The notes below the pieces were generated by a model. The model did no database searches, had not been told where the DNA came from, and was given only the letters and a program-made list of their open reading frames with translations. A program made the position numbers and the translations under genes. Positions 18,187 to 25,576 of a stretch of 64,000 bases of DNA are shown in pieces; the first letter of the stretch is position 1; each line of letters opens with the position of its first letter. The DNA comes from Enterovibrio norvegicus FF-33 (lineage in GTDB: Bacteria > Pseudomonadota > Gammaproteobacteria > Enterobacterales > Vibrionaceae). The stretch covers positions 62,001 to 126,000 of the forward strand of contig NZ_AJYD02000038.1 of assembly GCF_000286835.2 (NCBI RefSeq). Direction: 5' to 3'.

Positions 18187-19614
18187 TTATGCGGGTTCTT
18201 CAATGGCTTTCAAGCTAGCTTCCGGCGCAGTGATGGTTTTGTAGGCGTTGTATGCCATCAAAAACATGCCTGAAAGGAAGATAACGCCACCAACAAAGCG
18301 AACAAAATAGAACGGGTAAGAAGCTTCCAGCGACTCAACGAAGCTGTAAGTCAATGTTCCGTCAGTATTCACCGCACGCCACATCAGACCTTGCATTACA
18401 CCTGAAATCCACATCGCGACGATATACAAAACAGTACCGACGGTTGCGAGCCAGAAGTGAACGTTAATTAGGCTCAAAGAGTACATACGCTCTTGACCAA
18501 ACAATTTAGGAATAAGGTGGTAAACAGCACCAATCGATACCATCGCAACCCAGCCTAAAGCACCTGAGTGTACGTGACCAATGGTCCAGTCAGTGTAGTG
18601 GGATAGGGCATTCACTGTCTTAATGGCCATCATTGGCCCTTCGAACGTAGACATACCGTAGAACGACAGAGATACGATCAAGAAGCGAAGGATTGGGTCA
18701 TAACGAAGTTTATGCCAAGCACCAGATAGCGTCATGATACCGTTGATCATGCCACCCCAAGAAGGAGCAAACAGAATGATCGACATAACCATACCCAAAG
18801 ACTGAGTCCAGTCTGGAAGTGCGGTGTAGTGCAGGTGGTGAGGACCCGCCCAAATGTAGAGCGATACTAGCGCCCAGAAATGCACAATCGATAGACGGTA
18901 GGAATAAACTGGGCGACCTGCTTGCTTAGGGACAAAGTAATACATCATACCCAAGAAGCCAGCGGTCAAAAGAAAACCTACGGCGTTATGTCCGTACCAC
19001 CACTGAATCATGGCATCAATGGCACCGGCGTAAATCGAATAAGACTTCATGCCTGAAACAGGGATCGCCATACTGTTGACGATATGTAACACCGCAACGG
19101 TTAGGATGAAGGCTCCGAAAAACCAGTTCGCGACATAAATATGGGATGTCTTTCGCTTAATCATGGTTCCGAAGAAAACCACAGCGTATGCGACCCATAC
19201 AACCGCTATTAAGATATCGATTGGCCATTCCAATTCTGCATATTCTTTACTGGTGGTATAACCCAACGGTAACGAAATTGCTGCAGACAGAATAACTGCT
19301 TGCCAACCCCAGAAGGTAAACTCAGCCAGCTTGCCTCCGAATAAACGCGTTTGACATGTGCGCTGAACAACGTAGTAAGACGTTGCGAACAATGCACTTG
19401 TACCGAAACCAAAGATGACTGCATTGGTATGCAGTGGTCTTAGTCGGCTATATGTCAGGTAAGGAATATCGAAGTTTAGCGCGGGCCATACCAACTGAGA
19501 TGCAATGAGAACACCAACACCCATGCCCACAATGCCCCACAATATTGTTACTAGGGTAAATTGACGGACAACGCGGTAGTTGTATTCCAGTTCAAGCTGC
19601 TTATCTTGGCTCAT
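18187..19614 (-). CDS. ccoN: cbb3 cytochrome oxidase catalytic subunit CcoN
   Basis: 475 residues from ATG at 19614 ([19 protein letters not shown]); an extended frame to 19659 lacks support. Twelve membrane segments. Histidine ligands for the hemes and CuB are in [33 protein letters not shown] and [15 protein letters not shown]. It reduces oxygen to water with very high affinity and pumps protons. It heads ccoNOQP and lies close to fnr, fitting microaerobic induction. A strong inverted repeat lies 34-59 bases upstream. Confidence 0.97.
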   Translation of the reverse strand: MSQDKQLELEYNYRVVRQFTLVTILWGIVGMGVGVLIASQLVWPALNFDIPYLTYSRLRPLHTNAVIFGFGTSALFATSYYVVQRTCQTRLFGGKLAEFTFWGWQAVILSAAISLPLGYTTSKEYAELEWPIDILIAVVWVAYAVVFFGTMIKRKTSHIYVANWFFGAFILTVAVLHIVNSMAIPVSGMKSYSIYAGAIDAMIQWWYGHNAVGFLLTAGFLGMMYYFVPKQAGRPVYSYRLSIVHFWALVSLYIWAGPHHLHYTALPDWTQSLGMVMSIILFAPSWGGMINGIMTLSGAWHKLRYDPILRFLIVSLSFYGMSTFEGPMMAIKTVNALSHYTDWTIGHVHSGALGWVAMVSIGAVYHLIPKLFGQERMYSLSLINVHFWLATVGTVLYIVAMWISGVMQGLMWRAVNTDGTLTYSFVESLEASYPFYFVRFVGGVIFLSGMFLMAYNAYKTITAPEASLKAIEEPA

Positions 19615-19647
19615 ATTGCATGCTTCCACTTTTTGATTACTACACTC

Positions 19648-19673
19648 ACGTAAAAACAACGTGACTTTTACGT
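19648..19673. promoter_or_regulatory. Inverted repeat upstream of ccoN
   Basis: ACGTAAAA (19648-19655) and TTTTACGT (19666-19673) form perfect 8-base arms with a 10-base spacer that itself holds GTGAC, matched by GTCAC at 19672-19676. It is not a canonical FNR or CRP site (spacing wrong). It may be an operator for the cco operon or a leader hairpin. Confidence 0.4.
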
Positions 19674-19889
19674 CACAATGCCACCCAGGAGCAATGCAAT
19701 GCGAATAGTGATTGATTTATACCCACTTGATGCATTCCATTGCTATTTCTTTGTAAAAGTGGCATTTTCGGTATCGATAATACTTCACTTAATCAGTTAA
19801 ATACAGGCCTCTACCCACAGACGGTTTACCCTTAGGTAACATTTATATTAAAACTTTGAGCTCTGTAACACGGGAAAAGTAAAGATCTT

Positions 19890-20300
19890 ATGGCTGCAGA
19901 AAAATTAACCACCGCTCGTTTAATACAAATATTAGTCGTTATGGCTGTACTTATTGCTGCTTTTGTTTGGCGAACCATTGACTATTCTAGTTCAAAAAAC
20001 ACACTTACTTGCACGATGTTGGCGGATAAATGCCAAGTTTCACTGAAAGGTGAAAAGGTTCATATTCAATATGATAAACAAGGGGATGCAGGGGGTTCTG
20101 TGGTGGTTTTCTCACCAGCAACACCGTCGTCTTTGCAAGTGAATTTAGATTCAGATAATAGTGTTTTGATTGCGCATGAAGTCATCGTAATGGGTAATAA
20201 ACGTGCTTATATTTATGCTTTACCTGACAGTGTTAAATATGGGGCAGCGCATAAATTCATTTTGCACATTGATCAAGATCAAATAGAAATTAACTTTTAA
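19890..20300 (+). CDS. Hypothetical membrane-anchored protein next to ccoN
   Basis: 136 residues. A single N-terminal helix (TARLIQILVVMAVLIAAFVW) is followed by a small beta-rich periplasmic domain with two cysteines (LTCTMLADKCQVSL) that probably form a disulfide. I recognise no domain. It is transcribed divergently from ccoN across a gap of about 275 bases and converges on another small hypothetical gene. Its position beside ccoN is conserved in vibrios as far as I recall; a link to oxidase assembly is only a suggestion. Confidence 0.7.
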   Translation: MAAEKLTTARLIQILVVMAVLIAAFVWRTIDYSSSKNTLTCTMLADKCQVSLKGEKVHIQYDKQGDAGGSVVVFSPATPSSLQVNLDSDNSVLIAHEVIVMGNKRAYIYALPDSVKYGAAHKFILHIDQDQIEINF

Positions 20301-20378
20301 CATTAAATTAATGTTTGTGCGATTTAAGTTAACATTTTGGCTATTGGATGACTATTTTGATCGAATTGACTGAATCTA

Positions 20379-20409
20379 GTAAAAAAGCAGCGACAGATGG
20401 CTTTTTTAC
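20379..20409. terminator. Bidirectional terminator between two hypothetical genes
   Basis: Arms GTAAAAAAGC (20379-20388) and GCTTTTTTAC (20400-20409), 11-base loop, placed between convergent genes. Confidence 0.75.
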
Positions 20410-20415
20410 TGCAAA

Positions 20416-21057
20416 TCAATCTGAGGAATTCTTAAAGTAGAAAGCTTGTCGATGTACCGCTTTAGCCTGCTGTGAGGTCAAGTAATGTGTCAGATTTGAC
20501 GCACTCGTTGCAATATCGCTCTGTGTTGTGTCGTTATCCTCTTCGTCCTTGTCATTTAACGACACCAAAACATAGTTGACTCTAAATCCATTACATTTTT
20601 CGTCATCATGTGCGCGTGAACACAAAGCCAAATGTAATGCTTTAAGTGAGTCGGGCGCTTGAGGCTTCTGGGCAACAATGACATAAGTAATGCTGAGTTC
20701 TTGCAGCGGCTCTTGTGAAAGTTCTGAGGAAGTATTTTGAGGTCGAGCACAAGAAAAAAATCGCTCATCAAGTGGCATCTGAATGTCTTCGATTTCGGAC
20801 TCTGAGACCATGACCACAATGCCATCGATTAATGATACGCAGCGTTGTGTCCATTCTATTTCTTCTGCAAGCATGGCTTGATTCTTCGGTGAGCAATAGC
20901 GGTAACGCACCCTAGGTTCTTCTGCCGCAATGGCATAGCCTTCTTGATCGTCATCAGTCAGATAGACGACGATATTTCCTTTTTCGGCCAATCGCTTGCT
21001 TATACGTTGACCAAGAGGTTGCTGTGTATTAATGACGAGATATAGCTGGCTGTCCAT
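20416..21057 (-). CDS. Hypothetical protein with Rossmann-like N-terminus
   Basis: 213 residues from ATG at 21057 (MDSQLYLVINTQQPLGQRISKRLAEKG, in outline). The first 60 residues follow the beta-alpha-beta pattern of a short-chain dehydrogenase (a strand, then QPLGQRISKRLAEKG, then VVYLTDDD), but no Tyr-x3-Lys active site is visible later, so it is probably a degenerate SDR-like fold without redox chemistry. The C-terminal half is rich in acidic residues (NDKDEEDNDTTQSD). It is a lone leftward gene between ccoN's neighbour and nosP. Function unknown. Confidence 0.6.
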   Translation of the reverse strand: MDSQLYLVINTQQPLGQRISKRLAEKGNIVVYLTDDDQEGYAIAAEEPRVRYRYCSPKNQAMLAEEIEWTQRCVSLIDGIVVMVSESEIEDIQMPLDERFFSCARPQNTSSELSQEPLQELSITYVIVAQKPQAPDSLKALHLALCSRAHDDEKCNGFRVNYVLVSLNDKDEEDNDTTQSDIATSASNLTHYLTSQQAKAVHRQAFYFKNSSD

Positions 21058-21211
21058 CGCGAGCAAAATTTTGACTTACAATGTCACAATTCTATCGTCT
21101 ATTAATAGAGAATTCAGTGATTAAACGAAAAGAATGAAGCGAAAGACTGGTCATAGCAGAAGGGAGAACGCTATTATTAATTTAATTGCCGCGACACTAT
21201 AGAAATCACCC

Positions 21212-22405
21212 ATGAGAATTGCGACATCGTCGTCTACCGATTTAAATGCCGCTTCTGCCGTCAAGGCTATCAAGGAAGAGATTCGCAAGAAAATCTCGTC
21301 TCCTTCGCTGATGCTTGTCTACTACACCGAAACCCAAGACGTCCAAAGCATCAAAAATGAATTTAAGAAGCAATTTCCTGATACCTATATCATAGGGTGT
21401 TCGTCATGCAGAGGCACGATGACAGATAAAGGCTACGTGGGTGGCCACAACATTGCAGCTTGGGCAGTTCAAGATGAATCTGGTGCCTATGGCAGCGCGC
21501 TGTGCAATTTATCCTCAGAAAACGACGTGTTTTTGCAAGCTAAGCAGGTGCTCCAACGCGCCATTGATAGTAGTGGTCGTCCTGGAGAGCTCCCTGCGCT
21601 TATCACACTCCATACCACGCCAGGACATGAAGAAACCATACTCCGCGCGATCACCAGTGAGTTAGGCGTAAACGTCCCCATTATCGGTGGTACCGCTGCC
21701 GATGATGGCGTGAGCGGCAATTGGTCACTGTTTGATAGTGACAACGTCACGAGTAATGGCATTGCCATGGCGGTGTTTTTTCCGTCTGCTCGGGTCAGCT
21801 ATTCATTCCATAGTGGATATGCCCCGCTAGGGGACAGTGCTGTGGCAACACGAATAGACGGCAGAACCTTGTTGGAATTAAACGGTCAGCCTGCCGCAGA
21901 GGTTTATGCGAACTGGTTTCAGAGCGCGACAGGAAGAGTCATTGATAACGACGATTTGTTCGCTCAGTCAACCTTGTTTCCCTTAGGTCGCCAAACGGGA
22001 ATAATCCATGGAATGCCGTATTACACACTCTCGCATCCTGCGTCTGTGTCGGAGGACGGTGGCATCCAAATGTTCTGTAACCTCGGTGAGGGTGAAACCG
22101 TACATTTTATGTCTGGAACCACAGAAATGCTGGTTTCCCGTGCAGGTCGCGTTGTTGATTCTGCCAATGACCATGACAAAAACCCCCGTGATCCAATCGG
22201 AGGCATCGCCATCTATTGTGCAGGGTGTATGCTCCACGTAAGAGATTCATTGAACGATGTTGCGGCGAACATGAGTTTGTCTATGCACCAAGCTCCTTTC
22301 ATCTGCCCATTTACGTTTGGTGAGCAAGGGCAGTTTCTTGGAGGAGAGATTGCTCATGGAAATTTGATGATCTCTGCAGTTTTGTTTCACAAGGATGAGT
22401 TATGA
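21212..22405 (+). CDS. nosP: FIST-domain sensor protein, NosP-like
   Basis: 397 residues without signal or membrane segments. FIST_N (about 1-215; LVYYTETQDVQSIKNEF, IIGCSSCRGTM, IIGGTAADDG) and FIST_C (about 215-390; ATRIDGRTLLELNGQPAAEVYANW) domains fill the protein. FIST proteins of this type (NosP) bind heme and sense nitric oxide, acting on a co-encoded histidine kinase; in V. cholerae NosP inhibits VpsS. Its stop overlaps the start of the downstream hybrid kinase (ATGA), which matches that arrangement. NO binding here is inferred from family and context, since the heme ligand cannot be pinned by eye. Confidence 0.85.
   Translation: MRIATSSSTDLNAASAVKAIKEEIRKKISSPSLMLVYYTETQDVQSIKNEFKKQFPDTYIIGCSSCRGTMTDKGYVGGHNIAAWAVQDESGAYGSALCNLSSENDVFLQAKQVLQRAIDSSGRPGELPALITLHTTPGHEETILRAITSELGVNVPIIGGTAADDGVSGNWSLFDSDNVTSNGIAMAVFFPSARVSYSFHSGYAPLGDSAVATRIDGRTLLELNGQPAAEVYANWFQSATGRVIDNDDLFAQSTLFPLGRQTGIIHGMPYYTLSHPASVSEDGGIQMFCNLGEGETVHFMSGTTEMLVSRAGRVVDSANDHDKNPRDPIGGIAIYCAGCMLHVRDSLNDVAANMSLSMHQAPFICPFTFGEQGQFLGGEIAHGNLMISAVLFHKDEL
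21738..21750. promoter_or_regulatory. matS site (MatP binding) inside nosP
   Basis: GTGACAACGTCAC fits the GTGACRNYGTCAC consensus exactly. MatP bound at such sites organises the Ter macrodomain. It lies about 15 kb left of the dif-like site. Confidence 0.85.
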
Positions 22406-24489
22406 CAAGCGCTGTATCAGAGAAGTTACAGGAAACGTTATTTGAATTAAATCGCGTTGAAGAACGAGAACATAAATTCAAAGAAGAGAATCGCGCCATC
22501 CTTTCTGCGATCTCTGCGATGTCTGGTGCCAGCAATAAAATTGAAGTGTTCAATACGCTACTTAAAGTGATTGAACGTTATGTCGCGTTTGATAATGCTT
22601 TGGTGCTTACGCGTAACAAAGATACCGAAGACAGATATTCCTGTTTAGTGTCGACGTCTCATGAAGTGGAGAAATTTCATTGGCGAGACGGTGGAACATT
22701 TTCACGTTGCGTGAACGGTCAGACTGTCATTTTATATGCCCCAGAGCGTGTTCAAGAATTTAGCTTGTTGGAGCCGATAGATTTTGAATCCTGCCGATCT
22801 GCCCTGATCACGGGTATGACAGTCAACGCCAGCGAATCAATACTATTGCTATTTTCTTCCAATAGGGGCGGTTTTGATACCAAAGCGCAGCAAGTTATCG
22901 AGCGTTTTCGCCCGTTGATTGAACGCACCATTATTGATATCGACTATCGAGAGCGTTTGCAGTGCCTTGTTTCGGTCAAGACGCAAGAATTGACAGCGAG
23001 TCGTCAGCGCTTTAGGGACTTCGCAAAAACAGCCGGTGATTGGTTCTGGGAAATTAATAACAATCTGCAGTTTACGTATCTCTCTTCTCCATCCAACGAA
23101 TCGTTATCAGCCGAGCCTCAGGCGATCATGGGTCAACTCAATCGACAACCTGACGTCAAAAATAAACTGCTCGATTTAATTCAAGTAGAGGAGCCATTCT
23201 CTGAAGTCGAGTGGAAAGTCTACAACCAAGGGGCGGAGCAATGGATAAGCCTTTCTGGTCGGCCTTACTATGATAAACGCGGAAACTGCATGGGTTTTCG
23301 GGGCACCGCAAAAGACATCACGATACGGAAGCAGCGTCTGCATGAGCTGCAACAAGCCAGGCAGCAAGCAGAATCTGCTAACGCGGCAAAATCTCAGTTT
23401 CTTGCGATGATGAGTCATGAGATCCGCACGCCCCTCAATGCCGTGATGGGGTTGTTAGATGCACTACAACAATCACCCATCAATGAAGAGCAAGAATCGT
23501 GGGTGTTACAAATGGACAAGTCTGCCCAACTGCTTCTGACGATTATCAATGACGTACTTGATTTATCGCGTGTAGAGTCAGATCGGTTTGCTTTGCACCC
23601 AGAGAACATCAATCCAAGAGAAAGCGTCACGGTGGTGTTTAATCAACTGAAAGAAGTCTCTTCGGGCAAAGACATCAAGTTGGACGTTGAGGTTGCTGAC
23701 AACGTGCCCAAGCTCATCTATCAAGATGGGAACCGTTTTACGCAAATATTGTTGAACCTTGTAGGCAATGCAGTCAAGTTTACTGAGACAGGAAAAGTGC
23801 AGGTTTTCATGCACGCCGAGGGGAACACACTCAAGCTTGCCGTAAAAGATACGGGCATTGGCATAAGCCATAATAGGAAGAAAGATATCTTCCAGCCTTT
23901 TACTCAGGCGGATGGCAGTATCACACGCCGATACGGTGGTACAGGGTTAGGCCTTTCTATCTGTAAGAAACTGGTATCGATGATGAAAGGGTCTATCGAC
24001 TTTGACAGTCAACCGGGTGTGGGTACGACGTTCTATATTGATATTCCTTTGATCAAACCGTTGCCACAAGAAATCGTACATAAAGACAAGTCGGAAGAGA
24101 GCAAATTGAAGCCAATGAATATATTGGTTGCAGAAGACAGCAAAGCAAACCAAATGGTCGTCAAATTGATGCTGGAAAAAGCGGGTCATCACGTTGTAGT
24201 GGCAAACAATGGTCAAGAGGCAATTGATATGATCGACGAGGGCAAAACCCAGTTTGATATTATTTTAATGGATATGTCGATGCCAGTGCTTTGCGGCATA
24301 GAGGCAACAAAGCAGCTTCGTGCGAAAGGATGTCAATTGCCGATTATTGCACTTACGGCTAATGCCATGAATGAAGATAAAGAGAAGTGTCTTCAAGCAG
24401 GGATGGATGATTTCGTTACCAAGCCAATCCGCTCTGTCGTGCTTAGACAGACGTTACAACGTCACGTATCTGGTGATGCTACAACCTAA
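22402..24489 (+). CDS. vpsS: Hybrid sensor histidine kinase, VpsS-like
   Basis: 695 residues, cytosolic. An N-terminal coiled coil (to about 45) leads into a GAF-like domain (about 45-195), a PAS domain (about 210-310; AGDWFWEINNNLQFTYLS), HisKA with phospho-acceptor in MMSHEIRTPLNAVMG, HATPase with the N, G1 and G2 boxes (NLVGNAVKFT, DTGIGI, GGTGLGLSI), and a receiver domain (about 570-690) with phospho-acceptor Asp in LMDMSMP. It should feed a phosphotransfer protein such as LuxU. In V. cholerae the equivalent VpsS controls biofilm genes through LuxO. Coupled by ATGA to the NosP-like sensor that probably controls it. Confidence 0.88.
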   Translation: MTSAVSEKLQETLFELNRVEEREHKFKEENRAILSAISAMSGASNKIEVFNTLLKVIERYVAFDNALVLTRNKDTEDRYSCLVSTSHEVEKFHWRDGGTFSRCVNGQTVILYAPERVQEFSLLEPIDFESCRSALITGMTVNASESILLLFSSNRGGFDTKAQQVIERFRPLIERTIIDIDYRERLQCLVSVKTQELTASRQRFRDFAKTAGDWFWEINNNLQFTYLSSPSNESLSAEPQAIMGQLNRQPDVKNKLLDLIQVEEPFSEVEWKVYNQGAEQWISLSGRPYYDKRGNCMGFRGTAKDITIRKQRLHELQQARQQAESANAAKSQFLAMMSHEIRTPLNAVMGLLDALQQSPINEEQESWVLQMDKSAQLLLTIINDVLDLSRVESDRFALHPENINPRESVTVVFNQLKEVSSGKDIKLDVEVADNVPKLIYQDGNRFTQILLNLVGNAVKFTETGKVQVFMHAEGNTLKLAVKDTGIGISHNRKKDIFQPFTQADGSITRRYGGTGLGLSICKKLVSMMKGSIDFDSQPGVGTTFYIDIPLIKPLPQEIVHKDKSEESKLKPMNILVAEDSKANQMVVKLMLEKAGHHVVVANNGQEAIDMIDEGKTQFDIILMDMSMPVLCGIEATKQLRAKGCQLPIIALTANAMNEDKEKCLQAGMDDFVTKPIRSVVLRQTLQRHVSGDATT

Positions 24490-24540
24490 GCGATTCAGGT
24501 TACTTTAGGAATAATTTGAACGCATCTCACCTGTTTATTA

Positions 24541-24553
24541 GTGACGCCGTCAC
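24541..24553. promoter_or_regulatory. matS site between the vpsS-like gene and cbbR
   Basis: GTGACGCCGTCAC is a perfect consensus match, lying in the 126-base gap at the left boundary of the Calvin-cycle cluster, 12.2 kb left of dif. Confidence 0.88.
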
Positions 24554-24615
24554 CTATTTTTTGTATTTTAATACATTGAGTTAGGATTTTTATGATGCTT
24601 TTTGGTCTGATGTCA

Positions 24616-25509
24616 CTACAGATCTGGTGCAACCCGCAGTAAGTAATCTCTAAACGCTATGGCAATCGGAGACAGTTTCTTTTCTTTTCGGTGCACCAGA
24701 TACCAGTGCCGTATTATCGGCATATTCTCAACATCAAGTACCTTCAGTCGGTTTGCCTCCAATTCAAGCTCAATGGTATGACTCGACACGATCCCCAAAC
24801 TCAATCCCGCAGATACTGCCTGCTTAATCGCCTCACTCGCGCTCATTTCTGCCGCGACAATTAACGATAATCCGTGATTGTGGAAAAAACGCTCAATGGA
24901 AAAACGTGTTCCTGAACCTTGCTCACGAACGACCATGGGCTCTCTAGCAATGCGTGACAGCGGTATGTTGGTTTCTTGGCAAAGTGGATGATTAACTGGC
25001 GCGACAACAACAAGGGGATTTTCCATAAATACCGTCGCGTTCAATTCAAGCTCTTCTGGTGGCTTTCCCATAATGGCTAAATCACAGCCATTGCTCTTGA
25101 GATCTTTCAATAGGTTTTCTCGATTGGTCACTTTGAGACTGAGTTTGATGTCAGGGTGTTGCTGGGAAAACGAAGCGAGTAAACGCGCTGCAAAGTAATT
25201 GGCTGTGCTGGCGACGGTAATATTCAACTTGCCAGTAGAAAGCGTCTTCATGCTATCAAAGACATCTTCTGCATCACGCAGTTGCTGAGATATCCGCTCG
25301 CAATAGCCAAGCAGTTCTTCACCGGCCTCTGTCAAAAACAAGGATTTACCTAGCTGCTCAAACAAGGCCAAGCCAATGTTGTCTTCGAGTTGCTTAATCT
25401 GCATAGACACAGCGGGTTGCGTGAGATGTAGCTCTTCGGCGGCTCGTGTATAACTAGAGTGCGTTGCTACCGCTTGGAAGATGTTCAGTTGTCGCAGGGT
25501 CAGATGCAT
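24616..25509 (-). CDS. cbbR: LysR-family regulator of carbon fixation, CbbR
   Basis: 297 residues. The N-terminal winged helix (MHLTLRQLNIFQAVATHSSY, then TRAAEELHLTQPAVSMQIKQLE) has the MHxTLRQLxIF start typical of CbbR, and the effector domain (about 90-295; ITVASTANYFAARLLASF, REQGSGTRFSIERFF) is the usual LysR fold. CbbR activates cbb operons in response to metabolites such as RuBP, PEP or NADPH. AAGGA lies before its start. It follows cbbO by 67 bases in the same direction, so it is placed at the end of the cbbLSQO run rather than divergent from cbbL, where CbbR genes are more often found. Assignment rests on N-terminal pattern and context. Confidence 0.9.
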   Translation of the reverse strand: MHLTLRQLNIFQAVATHSSYTRAAEELHLTQPAVSMQIKQLEDNIGLALFEQLGKSLFLTEAGEELLGYCERISQQLRDAEDVFDSMKTLSTGKLNITVASTANYFAARLLASFSQQHPDIKLSLKVTNRENLLKDLKSNGCDLAIMGKPPEELELNATVFMENPLVVVAPVNHPLCQETNIPLSRIAREPMVVREQGSGTRFSIERFFHNHGLSLIVAAEMSASEAIKQAVSAGLSLGIVSSHTIELELEANRLKVLDVENMPIIRHWYLVHRKEKKLSPIAIAFRDYLLRVAPDL

Positions 25510-25576
25510 AATACGTCCTTGTCTTAATCCGCACGTGTTGTTTCAGTCATTCCCTATGTACTGAAAAGAACGCTCT

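Noticed and set aside
19661-19676. GTGAC-N6-GTCAC upstream of ccoN as matS or CRP site
   Set aside because: Spacer is 6, not 3 (matS), and the CRP arms TGTGA/TCACA would be 8 apart.
25541-25566. TTTCAGT/ACTGAAA hairpin between cbbO and cbbR as terminator
   Set aside because: Seven-base stem with a 12-base loop and no following T-tract on the minus strand.
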